Shown here: one piece after another, positions 33,690 through 46,852 of the stretch | Layout of the letters: each line of letters opens with the position of its first letter | Numbering within the stretch: the first letter of the stretch is position 1 | Assembly (NCBI GenBank): GCA_000827495.1 | Contig: KN817535.1 | Span: 4,905-64,895, forward strand | Reading direction: 5' to 3' | DNA from: Hypholoma sublateritium FD-334 SS-4 | Taxonomy: Eukaryota > Basidiomycota > Agaricomycetes > Agaricales > Strophariaceae | Length of the DNA stretch: 59,991 bases | The notes under the pieces: model-generated | Databases searched by the model: none | What the model was told of the DNA's origin: nothing | What the model saw: the letters and a program-made list of their open reading frames with translations, nothing else | Position numbers and translations under genes: made by a program

Positions 33690-35141
33690 TACCTGTTCTT
33701 TTTGCTTTCCAATACTTCAGGTCGCAGTCAGCACAGTTCTTCTCGTTATGTCAAAAAATCCTAGGTACCTATCTAGCCTGAAATTTAATTGAAGCGCTCA
33801 GAGCTGCGAATAAATATACATTTTCAACCAATATTGCATGGAATAATTTCACCTATTGTCTCCATGAAGCGTCTCTTTACTCCCTTATTCCATTAGATGA
33901 CGCAAGCTGAATGACACGCCGCACGCACATCACTCGCAAGGCCCGGGCTGATCCACACGAGTCCACACGAAGTCCACATTACGCTGGAATTTCTGTCTGT
34001 CTTCTTTCCTAGTCGGCAACAATTCACGCGTTGGTACAAGCAATTCATATCTTCTTCTAGATCAAGAATAGCAGTAGCGACCCGAGGGTTGTACATTCAT
34101 CCCGTGCAAAGCGATAAATTATGAGTGGACGCAGAAAATTGGGCAGAAGTGCGCCAGAGAATGAACCCTGTATCTATCCGCTTGCTCTCCAACAGAATGG
34201 AGCTTTCGAGTGGGAACTTGGGGCAGGATCCGCACCATAAGCCAGCCGGAAGTATCGTGGCGAAGCTCGGAAAGAGAAATTGCGAGATACTTACACCAGC
34301 AAGGTTTAAAGCCGAAGAGGGAATAATGGAATGCAGCAAAGCGAAGTCGTTTGTAACAACCGGTAATTGATCGTTCTATCCTATATATGGTGATTATCAG
34401 CATAAAAGGAAATTAGCGTAGGCTCAAAGGGACCCCCGGAAATATCAGTGCAGTCCGTACAGCGTCTGGATCCTTGCAGTTTTGAACGGATGTCCTCATG
34501 TTTGCACGGACATGCACGGACTTTCACGGACGTCCACCGGAGTACTTAAATTGAAAAACCTCTGGGAGATACAGCAACGCTAGTATTTCTCGAGCGGATG
34601 AACTGGTCAATTACGACCCAATGACTGATGTTGGAGTGGCTTCATATCTATTCTCCACTCGCTTCAGAACTGTTATTCATAATTTTAGTGATACACGTAC
34701 TTGATCCGCCGATAGATGCCAGATGGGGGGCGCTTGCGCTTCGCCATTCAAAGGTCGAAAATAAGTCAGAGCCAACTTGTCTCAACATGTGAACCCTCAA
34801 CAACTGATAACAGATAAGCGATACCGGTACTACCTAGTACTCCCATACCCATCACCTATGTCAATTAGGAATTATACACCATCCTGCGCTTTTTCAGTCG
34901 CAATTGACTCACAGGCGCAGTCGGACTAACAGGCCTGCGCCGCGTGAGCTCATCGTGGGCAAGATGTTACTCGCCCCTCTGAGTAAGAGAGCAACGACCA
35001 AAACCTCGGCCTCCATTAGGTTGGATCATGAGTGGCGGCGGGAGGCGGGAAATAATAATATATTATCGAGATACCTATCAGAACTCTTCTGTGATCCTGC
35101 GTGCTCCGGCGGCACCCTGCAGCGAAGTCCTGAGGGATATG
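33690..35141. other. Intergenic between convergent genes
   Basis: No gene found. At 34503-34538 the heptamer CACGGAC is repeated three times with short spacers, followed by its partial complement GTCCACC. The rest is unremarkable. Confidence 0.55.
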
Positions 35142-37909
35142 TTAGGCTTTCTGCGCAATCACTGCTTCGAATTTCTCGGCCTCTGCCGGGTCTGTCACAT
35201 TTATACCCATCTCCTCCGCTTGGAAAATGTAAGGCGTAAGTACATTGCGTCGATGCAGAGGTATACAGCGCTAGTGCGACTTACCTTCAATCTGCTTCAC
35301 GGGGCCGTTGAACCACTTCCGAGCGCTGAGCACCCAGAACCCGACGCTGTAGATGATGACCGCCCCTACAGCTACGATAGCGTAGTTGAACGTCAATGAG
35401 TCGACAGGCTAACAAGAGAAAGGGCGAATTAACGGCAGGNAGGGTTAGATAAATGGGAATGCCGGTACGCACATTGATCTGTGGGAGGATGAATGCGATA
35501 GATATAAACGCAATCCACACCACGGCAGTGATGGCTACTGGGAAAGAAAACGAGCCAAGGTGGAAGGGCCCCCGGACGAATTGGTCCCTGTAAATGACAC
35601 GGAGTGCAATGGGTATACCTACGGAGGGTGCATCAATGTGAGATACTGCAGTAGAACATATTTGTGTCCTCACCGTATGAGATGTACAGACCAATAGTCG
35701 CTATCGATGTCGCAGCTGCAAATGCGACGGAGCTACCAAGACTCGGAAGTCCAAGAATGAAGCTCAAGGTACACGCAAGCCAGACTACGGAAATCTATAA
35801 GCCAAACTGTAATAGACGAACAAAAAAAGGGCGCACCTGTTCGGATTGGCGATTTCCATTGTGGGCTGACCTTTGCGAGAAATTTGTGCCCGGGAATACC
35901 CCCGTCACGAGCAAAGGCATACATCATGCGTGAGTTGGAAGTGATTGAGAACGTTCTGTTATTGATCGCTCAATGTTGATTATCTCGAACTCGAAGTTTA
36001 GTTAGGACACATACCCGCAGAAATACATAGCGACAATGATTATGACCTAAAGGACGTAATCAGTTTGCCTGCTAGAGTCACTTCGAATCGTCGTAACATT
36101 ACCATCAGCGCAATGGCACCTCGCTCGCCGACGGTATCCAGAAATATCTGCGTGACAGGCTGTCCGGTCGACGAGGCCAGCGTACCGTCGAGGTCTTGTA
36201 TAGAGAATAATAGACCAAGTATGAGGAACCAGCCAAGGACCGCAGAGACTCCGATGGCAGTGATAATCCCAATGCTCCCTGACATGGCCGCGTTATGCGT
36301 CTCTTCGGTCATCTATGGCAGGAGAAACGAGAACATCAGAGATATTTTGGGGGCAGGAGCAATTCATCTGACATGTGCGCTAGCATCAAATCCTGTAGTC
36401 CAGTCCTAAGCATTTGCACTAAGAGGATAAGGAAAAAGAGCCCGTACCTGTAAGCGTGTACTTGAGACAGATTTATTTCGTCATCATCAATTCGCGAATC
36501 TGTTGAGATAGAAATTGGGATCTAACCTGTGCCATAAGAACCTGATAGATGATTATTCGACAAGAAGTTCATGAATACCGAAATATATGTGCTTACACCG
36601 ATAACTGCCACATAAGAGTGACTTGCTCTATCCCCCCACCCTTCTCCGGGAGGCCCTGTCCCATCGATAAATGTCCGGAACACAAATTTGGCCGACTGAT
36701 GAGTGGGCGCTTTCGCAAGTATGGCAATAACTAGAGATGTAGTCCCGACTGCATGCCACCATACAGAAATATTGTTGAGGTAGTGTAGAAGATGCACACC
36801 GAAGGTGTTAGTGAGTCCTTGACTGAATAGTACAGCTGCATATATCCCTGCAAAGCAGAATTTTCAGAATACAGAGAAGCGGGCGTCATAGACTATAAAC
36901 ATACCAATCGTAGTTTTGGGAGTGGGCACAAATCCAGTGTTTCCCAACGTACAGGCCGTGGATATAAAATTGGCGCAGGCGAAGCTGATACCCGTTGTAA
37001 CTGCGACTTGGCCAAGTAAATTGAACCAACCTACACACGACGATTAAATGAAAATCAGGGGTTGGACGTTTATCCGGCGGCCTTAATGCCTATACACACC
37101 GGTAATCCAGGATGCTAGCGGTGCATTTTGCTTCCGCGATAGCATGGCAGCCCAAAAATAGGGGCCTCCAGAGGTCGGGTGCGCACTAATAATATGATGA
37201 GGTCAGCATTTGGCTATATCATTATGTGGCCGGCACAACGGATGCCATACCTGCAAATTTCTACCAGCCCAATAAGCCTCTGTGCTCAGCTCGGAGATGT
37301 AAAGCGCATAGAATTGCTCACCTGCCATAGCAAGTCCCACCAGCATAGTGAAACATGCTATTCAAGGTCAATATTACATATATCAGTCGAGGCTCGCCAC
37401 CGTATAACATAGGGATAAATGTCTGCTGACCGACGACGACCCATCCCCAGACCATGACAGCTGGCCCACCAGTATTCTGCAAAGGACAATATGAACATGA
37501 CTGTAACTCTGATTGATTATGTCAACTCACCAGGCCATACAAAAAGAGCGAAGTGACACCAGTGATGACAGAAATGATTGAGAAAGAAACCTATACGAGA
37601 AGTCCCTCAGCCCGGCGAACGCCGCGTTCGCAAAATGAGCTCATAAGCACGCACGCCAAAATTCTGTTTTAAACATTACCATGTTTAGCTGACGAGCGCT
37701 TAATGTAGAACGCTAGGTAGTTTACTCACCTGGAGAAGGCCCAATTCTCTCCTTCCAGAGGGAAAAGAGATTGAGTCGGTACCCGTAGATTAGAACCTTA
37801 GAAACACGTACTTGAGCTCTTGCTTGTACCCCATGCGCGCTAACTCCGCCTCGTCTCCCGCCACCTCCTTGCCGCGATTCGCTTCCACGGAGATTGACTC
37901 GTCGCTCAT
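35142..37909 (-). CDS. Amino-acid/GABA-type permease with five exons of 9-20 nt
   Basis: Twenty exons on the minus strand, total 1611 nt (536 residues): 37812-37909, 37730-37751, 37655-37663, 37531-37590, 37431-37476, 37322-37357, 37251-37260, 37100-37185, 36905-37030, 36597-36847, 36527-36541, 36448-36460, 36373-36392, 36103-36312, 36015-36046, 35837-35955, 35674-35784, 35473-35618, 35285-35408 and 35142-35218. The product is an APC-superfamily transporter of the fungal GABA/choline/amino-acid permease group, about 12 helices. Motifs include NTGGPAVMVWGW, AEICSAHPTSGGPYFWAAML, HYLNNISVWWHAVGTTSLVI, GFDASAHMTEET and TFSITSNSRMMYAF. A hydrophilic head (MSDESISVEANRGKEVAGDE) and a short tail are cytosolic. 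Expected in the plasma or vacuolar membrane, taking up a small amine by proton symport. The exact substrate is not readable. Every intron has GT-AG ends, and phase closes exactly. Confidence 0.92.
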
Positions 37910-38507
37910 CGTGAATAATGGCGTTCGAAAAGTCGTAGGAGAAGAGCAAAGCTTAAAGCAGGTTCCCACAGGTTCTCCGATGGGGGCTTCTCATGTGCAC
38001 GCGTGGCATGCGATAAGGTGCGGAAACCCATTTGGCGCGTATCTGGAATCAGACAGGAGGTAGAGTTGCCATCAAGACTTATCAAGAGTGACCAAAATTC
38101 AGAGATAAGTAGAGTAGATGAGAGAATGATATGATGCGCACCTAAATTCCTTCATTCCATATACATGTACCCACTTCATGGCACTTCATTAGGCTCAACT
38201 AATCCCCTCCACAACTGAATTTCAACTTCTGCTAAGGTTCCGATTCAACTCTGTCGCCAATGGCACATAGCGTTGAAATAATTCTCGACTAATATCACGA
38301 TGTTGTATGGTCTGGGTACGGCAGCGAGCAAGTTAATTTGAGTATTCGTGTCGACGTGGCTGTCTTAGGTCTATGGTTTAAATAAACCAAGTTCAAACGT
38401 CGAAGGAGAAATCAGGGAAAGAGAAAAGTAGACCACATGACCATGGGAACTGAACTACTATTAGTGTTCCGGCGTTCGGATTCCGGAAAGCCACTCAAAA
38501 CGATGAC
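37910..38507. promoter_or_regulatory. Shared divergent promoter region, permease and GPI1
   Basis: 598 bases separate the start codons of two divergent genes (permease leftward, GPI1 rightward). Both promoters must lie here. No convincing TATA or known operator was recognised, and no gene is present. Confidence 0.5.
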
Positions 38508-40744
38508 ATGCAACCGCTGTCGGCCACGGTATTCTGGCCCAAAGGATGTAAAGTAGATGGAGTGTGTTATGGGTGGTTGAAACCCTCTATCTGTATAGCA
38601 GGTGTTCTCGAGGTGAGTCTTCAAACATCGGATCTCATTATGTACCTCAATCAATGCACTTAGGACATCCAAGACACAGGCGCGCTTTCCAACGCCCTTT
38701 CTCAGGCCGATTCCTGGAAGGCCATCAAGGACACTTGCGGTGGAAATCCCACTATAATCGGAACATGCAAGTTCGACAATGAAGGTCAATCGCCACTGCC
38801 AAGTTCTCTGACCCTGTTTGAGCATCATGAACTTGCATTCGCATATGTGCTCTATGATTCGCATAACCCTCAGTCACTACGATTCTATGTCATAGAACTT
38901 CCAACGGATCTCTCTTCCAGATTACCTTCCAGTAATCCATACAAGACATTGGCCGAACACGACTTTACATACCGCCGTTGTCACGGAATCGACCAAGCAA
39001 TAGACGATGTGGTGATTAACCAAGTACGTTGCGGTGCATCTTGTGGTGGCCTTTCCATTAATCATGTTATAGATACATGCGTCTTCGCTTATTCAAACTG
39101 TGATGCAGGCTCCCTCGTCTCCACCAAAACTCCTTCCTGTAACTGCATCAGTTTTGCTTACGCTCGCTTCCCACTTGAGCTCGTTGTCCGTGGCTCTCCT
39201 GTCGGTGTCCAGACTTGTAAAGCAACTGACTAATGCTCCTGTCAACCCCTTCGCTACTACGCAAAGCTCCCAAACATGTGTTAGATTGAAAGACGTCTCA
39301 GCCATAGGTATGCAGCGTCAAGTCGTTGTTGTTAGGTTTCTGACGGATTTATCCAGCACAACAAATCGATGTTCGTATCGAACAAGCTGCCTTCTTCATA
39401 ACCCACGTCACAACCCTCAATAGACAAAATACGATTGACACTGCGTCGTACTCCGTTCGTTATACGAAGTACGTTGCCATGCATCACTTTCCTCATAATT
39501 TTCTGAACAAATATCAGCTTTTTTAATACCGTCTGGCTTATGATGAATGATATCACTCTCGGTCTCGCTTTCGGTGCATTTCTCTCCGATAATAGCGTCG
39601 CCCTCGCTGCCTTCAGCAACACCGCTGTGCAGGCATGGTTTTTTGACTTCCCTCGCTCAGCAGTATATTGGTTGGATGCCTGGCCTGCAGGCTTGAAGCT
39701 GAACGCGCAACTTAGCCGTTTTTATGTCCATATCTTCATCGGGGCAATCGATACATGGTGTCATATACTCCCCCCGTTAACGCCATACCTGTTCACCACA
39801 CTCTCCGCGCTCGCATCTGTGGGTGGCCTAACACTTTTCCTCGCCGTACTCTCGGACTTGCTATCTCTTTTTCTGACGGCGCATCTCCGCGTCGCCTACG
39901 AATTTTCCAGGGCAGTATACTGGGGAGCGGGCGTCCGGCTTGGGGGAGGGTTGTTGTGGGGCGTCTTTCGTGGTTTGTTTATCAATGATCCACTGGTATA
40001 CGTAAACTAACTGTCCTCAGGAAAACGGCAAAACGTCTTGCGGAAACGAACTGATACGTGGTCATATGATATCGACCAGTTGCTCTTTGGCACGGTGTTG
40101 TTCACCCTTATTGCGTTCCTCTTCCCAACGGCATTGGTCTACTACGTACTTTTCGCTGGGGCAAGTATTTTGCTCATTCTCCGAAGATTATCGCTGAACA
40201 GGATGGTTTTTTTAGATCCGGCTGGCAACCCTTCTCGCCCAGGCATCAATCGAAACGCTCCTCGCGTTCATGCACCATTTCCCTCTTTTCGCGTTGATGT
40301 TAAGAGGAAAGGACTCAAAGCGCTTACCTGGTAGGGCCTCTAATACACCCCTTTGGATCCGGCTCATCGCTTTCCGTAGGAGGGATATATTTCACACTTC
40401 AGGTCGATTCTGCCTCTCTGGAAGGCCAACGCCCATCGTCCTACCTCGTCCTTCAGGTGTGTACTCGGCGCCCGCTCGCGAGTCTTCCCCATCACTTACC
40501 AGATGCTGCTCAGAGCCAGCCCATTTCCCTATCGGCCATATTCTGCCAGTATAGTGAGTCCATAACTTGCAGCAAGCCGTACATCGCTGATGCTCGGACA
40601 GTCGAATTGTGGCAGCGCCTGGCACGGCATTACAACCCTCTGCGTTTGTTGTACCAAGTTTTGGCTGGCCAACACCTTTCATCAATACCGCGATATTCCA
40701 TTCGGTATGCGGTGGCAAGTCCAGAGCCATTAGTCCAAAAATAG
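38508..40744 (+). CDS. GPI1: GPI1, subunit of GPI-GlcNAc transferase
   Basis: Ten exons (38508-38612, 38664-39023, 39073-39307, 39357-39468, 39518-39972, 40021-40160, 40216-40330, 40380-40456, 40514-40553, 40602-40744) total 1782 nt, 593 residues. The start MQPLSATVFWPKGCKVDGV and the Gpi1 domain from about residue 275 identify it. Domain landmarks are NDITLGLAFGAFLSDNS, LDAWPAGLKLN, LFTLIAFLFPTALVYY, MHHFPLFALMLRGKD and LARHYNPLRLLYQVL. It has several membrane helices and acts in the ER membrane, in the complex that transfers GlcNAc from UDP-GlcNAc to phosphatidylinositol, the first step of GPI-anchor synthesis; PIG-Q is the animal counterpart. The intron after exon 6 uses a GC donor (GGG/GCAAGT), which is the only way the phase closes. 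The order of conserved segments is complete, so the gene looks functional. Confidence 0.93.
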
Positions 40745-43139
40745 AGAATACCATAGAGGCGTTATGTCGACTACACTCGTCTTCGAGAAACGGAGAGGGT
40801 GGTTTTGTTGTGAATGTATCATGTTCGCTCCGCCCACCCTTACTCCTACGCCATGCATGCGCTCTGATCGGTTTCTGTGGATCAAGGGGCGAGCGAGAAG
40901 TGCATCTAATTTTCCAAAAATATTTTTTCCAGCGTATAAAAATGGTCTAAATGCTTACTGTCGTATTCTTGGATTTGAATCTTTCCCGCGACAATATGAT
41001 TCTGTCGATGCAATCTTGATACATATAGGATGGATGATACAGCCTTCCCCGCAGAACCGCCAACTTGCCATTGCACCACCTACCTATCTATTGACAGATT
41101 TGCATGTCCTTTTATGATACTACTCAGGTACATGTTAAAATTGTTGTTAGTGTTACATAAAGATCGCCAACTTGCTACCCTCACAACTCTACGTTGAAAG
41201 AAGATAGTCTCGCTTTGATATAGTGGAATCATATTGACCCTTCGGAATCACATTTCGTTCAAAATATGCAAAAGTAAAATTTACATTTTTTCTTCGTCTC
41301 TACAGGGTAGGCCCAAGCAACTCAGGGGAATGGCCGATGTCTGGTACAACATATCTATGCTGCCTCGGTGAAATCAGTGCCGACTTCTGGTCAGTGCGCG
41401 TGAGGGCCGTCGTTCGTGAACCACACACAAATAATTGAATCGGAGCTTCAAGTGACTAAGGACCCACTTGGGTTTTTCCAAGATGTCACCCACGATTTGC
41501 CCACAATTGCTTCAAGTTCTTCATATCTTTTTCACAAACCCTGAACTTCGTATGTAGTTTCGTCGTCTTTCGGCTCTGTATCACTAATATCGGTTCATGC
41601 AGATTATTCTCATGCACATGCAAGGCACTCAGAATCAGAAGGGGCTCAGGAATACACAACGACGACTCCGTCGTCCGACGAGCGACCATTACCACTTCGA
41701 CGGACAGAACTTGGACTTTATGACTCATCCTGGTCCCATCTACGTGATATATCGTGCTCGGAAATCATTCGCTTAGGAGCTACTGTGGAGGACATCATTG
41801 ACAAAGTCGAAAAAGCAACAGTTCTAGGGTCCATCTGTCTGTGGATGTATGCTCCGGCGCTCGCCATCTCCTTTAACCTGTTACCTCGAATCTATTGCTC
41901 GGCGTCGGGTTCCACGGTCTACTATAATTGCTCTGACCTTCCACGACCCGCAAATTGCATTCCGTCATCGGAAAGCACTGCCACTAACCGCTTACGGAGA
42001 TTTGTCGAATTGCCTGAGGCCAGGTTTAGAATGATACGTCAAAGGGGGCATAATAAGGGACGTACGCCATTATGGGCTCGAATTTTCTATTTTGCTGGCG
42101 CCAATGAGCGTGCTGGTCTGCAGTGACGTTCCTACTCATGGGCTATATCGGAATGTGATTACCGTATCAGAGGCCTCGAGGTGTTAAACTTTGCTTATCG
42201 ACACTGGCGCCTCAAGTTCACAACCAACGCTGAGAACGCCTTCATATGTTTCTTATCCGCCGTCTAAATTTAACATTTCACTCACACTCTGTTCCGGCCA
42301 GTTGGTCGTTTCCCAATGCAATATCATACATCATGTTAAATTGCCGAACTAGGATGTGTTGTGATGAAAGGCGAACTTCCTTGGTCGGTGTTCTTAGAAT
42401 GTTCTGATTATCCCGCCGCTATCGTGTCTTTTGGGGAACTGAAAAACGACGAGGAAGGATCAACATCCAGAGAAGCGGTTATTAAAAGACAGACCCGAAA
42501 GCCGTGAAGCTTTGAAAACCAGTGGTACTGAAATCCACCCACGTAGACTAGGTAGAGTGCGTGTTTGTATCTGCCTTCGTGTAATGACGCACCGGATTTG
42601 CTGTTCACATACTGCTGGTCATAGCCACTGCCTTGCATCGGAACGGGAGCACAGTGGGACGGCTGTCGGAGGCAGTGGCCCCGCGTGAATATCTACTGTC
42701 CCAATTTGGGAGTCCCGGCATGGCGCAGAATGCAACCGCCAGTCTGTCCTAAAGTCTCTCTTCCTCCCTCTTCTACTCTCACTGTCCGCATGCTCGCAGG
42801 CAGCAAGGCAGGATCGAGTCATTTCCCAGGCTGGGTGAGTCTATATCACAGCTACTCTGTCCATTAAGCACACTGACCTTGTTTCGCTTTGCGGTGAGGT
42901 ACAGGACTAATCGTGCGGTGTAAATTGCTGTTCTATCCGAACCTCCACTGCTGTGCCACCCCCACATATATCAACTCATTTCTTTGGTTATCGACGCTGG
43001 TACATCACCCAACTGCTCATCAGATATCGTCGCTTGATCTCAAGCACGAAGATCGATCGCTGCGTCAATCGCGCATCCCCCTTTGCGCTGTCGCTCGCCT
43101 GCACCGAAGTTACCGGAGGTTCTTGCAATAGATCGTGCG
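40745..43139. other. Intergenic 2.4 kb, no supported gene
   Basis: Several unrelated open frames occur on the plus strand (40764-41117 and 41785-42126, the latter with LGSICLWMYAPALAISFNL). None connects to others by splicing or resembles a known family. They may be remnants. No repeat structure was noticed. Confidence 0.45.
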
Positions 43140-45317
43140 ATGTCGCAAACAAGTGATCTATACGGAACGAGTAATCCGCCTAGTCCGCCACCGCCGGAAT
43201 ACGATGCGATGACCAACAAAATGACTGGGGCTGGATTTGACCTGTCAGCCCCTGACAATGTGATAGCTCAGCATTCGTTCACGCAGCCTATTTTTTCCAA
43301 ACCTAACAATGACCCCACGGTAATCATTCATATAACCTTCGTTAGTAGTTAAACTAATATTTGGACTTCACAGTGGCCAAAAATTGTGGACGTGGACAAT
43401 ATGACACTCTCACCGTCCAAATTCTCCGACAAATTGAACACGAATTACATCCCAAGCCACCCCGAGATTGTAGAAGTCAAGACGTATGTCGAAATGGTGA
43501 ATGGAAAGGTCTCGGAGTACGACACCCGCATCGCAGAGCTAGAGGCTACTCTCACCGCCATAAAGCAGAGGCGGGCCGAGCTTCACGCAAACGTTACTGC
43601 ACATGAGGCACTGGTTTCCCCACTTCGTCGCCTGCCCCCGGAGATCCTCCAAATCATCTTTGTGTGGTGCCTCTCGCAGAACCGGAATGCTGTTATGCAT
43701 GCTTCCGAGGCTCCGGTCCTCCTCGGCCGTATCTGCAGCGAGTGGCGCCGTATCTCAATCGCCACGCCCGAACTGTGGGCCACCCTTCATATAGTACCCC
43801 CCAACGTCAATTTCTCCAATCTGACGTCCTCGACAGCTCGCTTCCAGCGCAAACGCGATTTAATCGAAATGTGGCTGGGCCGGTCCGGCGCTTGTCCACT
43901 GAGTATATCTCTCGTATGGTTTGCCGGCGACTCCGAGGAGGAGACCAAGCTCTGTGGGACGCTCCTCGAGGTTTTGGCCCCTCTGTGCGGCAGATGGAAG
44001 GTGTTAGACTTTCAGGTACCTCTCAAAATGTTCAAACCATTCGTCGGGCTCTCAGTTCAAGACGTTCCATATCTGGAAGGGCTGTCACTCATGGACAACA
44101 GAACACCACTAGATGCCGACGCGGTCGATCGGTGGCCAGACAGTCTCGCATTTGCGGAAAATGCAACCCGCTTGCGCAACTTCACGCTTACATTTTTCAG
44201 TGGTGGCATTCGCCTACCCACCATTCCATGGCAAGACCTGACAACGTTATACCTGGAATCCAACATCGCCTTCTTCTTCCGCGACTCACGCGACATGCTC
44301 ACCACACTTTCCTGTTGTACCAGCCTCATTAGTTGCACGCTCAAATTTCCGCTGTCACATACTGCGTCGCTCCCAGCATACGACCGCCTGGACTTCCCCA
44401 TGACAATGCCAGAACTACAAGTTCTCTGCGTAGATGGCGACCAGCACCTACATAACACGTTTCACATGTCGAACACGCTTGTCAACCTCTGCGCCCCGCG
44501 TCTTCGCCGACTGGAGATCCTTGGTCGTTCAGGCCGACCGGAAGGCAGCGTCACTCCGGAGCCTTTGAATGCTATCAAGACGCTGCTGCAGAGGAGCAAG
44601 TGCCCGCTTGAGAAGTTGAATGTCGAATCAATGACGATGGTCCCTGAGGAGTTCATTGCTTGCCTCAGGTTAGTCCCCACGCTTGCCGAGTTGATTGTTC
44701 ACAACTGGTCGGTGCGGGTCACGACTGGCCTGGCGGTGGTAGGAGATGAAACGGTCGATGCAAACGAAGTGTCGGAGAACCAGATTCTAAGGGCGCTCAC
44801 TATCTCGAGCGGTTCATACGACACCGAAAAGGTGGTGGAGCAGGCAAAGAATGACCGGCAAATAATTGAAGGACGCCGCTTGAAGGAGTCCCCTGAGTTA
44901 AGGGAAGCGCCAGAGTCTATAAAAGAACAATGCGGCGAGTCTGTATCTTTCCAACCGCCAGCCCCTTCCCATTATCCCGCGCCCTCTTCTCGTCCAGTCG
45001 AACCAGACTTACCAGACTTGGCGAGCGTGTCCTCCGGTCCATTATGCCCCAATCTGGAACGATTTGACTTCACGCTCTGCGATGCTTCGCAAAGCCTCCT
45101 CTGCGACTTTGTCGCTTCGCGATGGAGCGACCTGCCAGAAGGGGTATCCCAGATCAAGACGGTGAAATGCAACTTCACCGCATTCGAGGACGACGCTGTA
45201 AAAGTACGTATGCAGAAGTTCCGGGCGGAAGGACTGGACGCATTCGTCACGTATCAAGTGCCGATAAACGACGACCTGAATCCGTCGCCGTGGACAGGTC
45301 TTGAGGGCCCTCCGTGA
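43140..45317 (+). CDS. F-box protein with coiled coil (two exons)
   Basis: Exons 43140-43319 and 43374-45317 join to 707 residues. The first exon encodes a Pro/Ser-rich leader (MSQTSDLYGTSNPPSPPPPE). A coiled coil follows (VEMVNGKVSEYDTRIAELEA), then an F-box: LVSPLRRLPPEILQIIFVWC, SEAPVLLGRICSEWRRISIA and TPELWATLHIVPP. The long C-terminus is leucine-rich with a low-complexity Pro-rich insert near residues 575-610 (PPAPSHYPAPSSRPVEP). It is expected to be a substrate receptor of an SCF ubiquitin ligase. Same architecture as the gene at 14666-16345, but clearly diverged and carrying an extra 5' exon. The ATG at 43140 is the first in frame with a good splice partner. Confidence 0.9.
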
Positions 45318-46852
45318 CTGCATGAGCTACCTCTGATCTAGGTGAAATTTATGAAAATTTTGGGCAATTGTATAGGTTTGTGCGATTATATCTCTTACAG
45401 GATTTCGAGGGGCTGACTGATTTTCCTTTCCTTGTACCATCATGTTATCGTACGCAGCCATCTTGCGTTTCAGATACTGTACTCAATTTGTAGAATCCAA
45501 CCGTGTGTGTATCGCAGTGGCTATTGGCTGTACGATATGTACTTGTCCGTCATTTCTCGTCTTTTATATGATAGAAGTATGTAGATGCGGTGAATTTACG
45601 CCGATTTTTTGAACATACTCGCTTAGATGTCCATTCATCTGGCTCATAAACATGTTACGCGTATATCGACCGAAGTGTTTTCTATTTTGGAGATCAATTA
45701 GTCGCGTAATTAGGAATTGGCTTCAATCTGTAATAGACGAGGGTGCCAAATGATCGAGGAAATCTCAGGGAGGATTCAAAGCTTCCACATTTGTACAAAT
45801 GATTTTTCCTTGTCTCAAAACGTAGCTGAATTGCACACATGAATCCCCAATCCCGGACAAGACAAGATCGCCCTCATCAAGGCTTCATTAAATCATGTTG
45901 TTTGCATCCGCAACGCCTTCTATTCTCCTTTGATCAAGCTTTGATGGCCTTTCATTAGAAGCTGTGGATGATGAACTGTACCGAGCAAAAAAGCGCTCAG
46001 AATAAATCTGATATCTTCTTCATCCAATACACTTTCTTGGACTGCTTGACGTGGGAGTCTCAAGGAGAGAGAAAGCCGGCCACCGTCAGTGTAGGACCGA
46101 TTTAGACCTAACCTTCTACGCTATATCATGAGCTTCTCCGAGGAGGAGAAAGTCCATGCGAGTTGCTTCGCACAGATATTTTCCGGGAGATCATAGGCAC
46201 CATTTTCAGCATCAGGACCCGTCCTATAAGATTGATTTTCACGGGACGATCAAAATTGTTGATTCAAGATTTAATAGAACAAAGTGGGGCACTGCATAAA
46301 GAACAGTGTACGATGTTATGAAGTGGCTGTGCCTGTCTGGGCGCCAATTTAAAAGCTGCGCCTTTCGTGATTTCGAGGTGATTGATAAAGACAAGGTCAA
46401 CTCTGCCTTTAAGTACATCATCTTGTCATCTTCGGGCTAATATGCTCATGCTGAAACAACAGAGACAATCATGTATAATATCATTTGCGAATACGATGCT
46501 AATACTAAAAATAACACCAAATAAAGATGACGAGTAGTATTTTTAAAACGACGATGTTTTTAGCACCAACGTTAGGTCGAGGCGTAATGTCCGAAGAGGT
46601 ACATATGCTAAAGAAACTCAACGAGCGAACGCTTATAGAGCAGTCCAGAACGAACTGGAATGCACGATAAAAGGAAGACGAAGGGAGGGAAAGAGATATA
46701 TACAGTAAGATGCACTAAAATTCACATTGTGGGGGATCAATCGATCATGTGGAATAGCAGAATGAAATGTAATGATGAGACGCCTACTCGTACACACGTC
46801 TTGAGGCAACTTGCCGCTCCCGCTCGCGTCACACAGGCGGCCATGAGGACAC
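45318..46852. other. Intergenic 1.5 kb, no gene seen
   Basis: AT-rich. Short frames only, without motifs or partners. Contains the 3' flanks of two convergent genes. Confidence 0.6.

Noticed and set aside
34503..34538. Triple CACGGAC as a protein-binding site array
   Set aside because: Short, imperfect, between convergent gene ends and not near a promoter. Kept only as a note in the intergenic entry.
40764..42126. Open frames downstream of GPI1 as a separate gene
   Set aside because: They do not join by splicing, change frame repeatedly and match no family I know.
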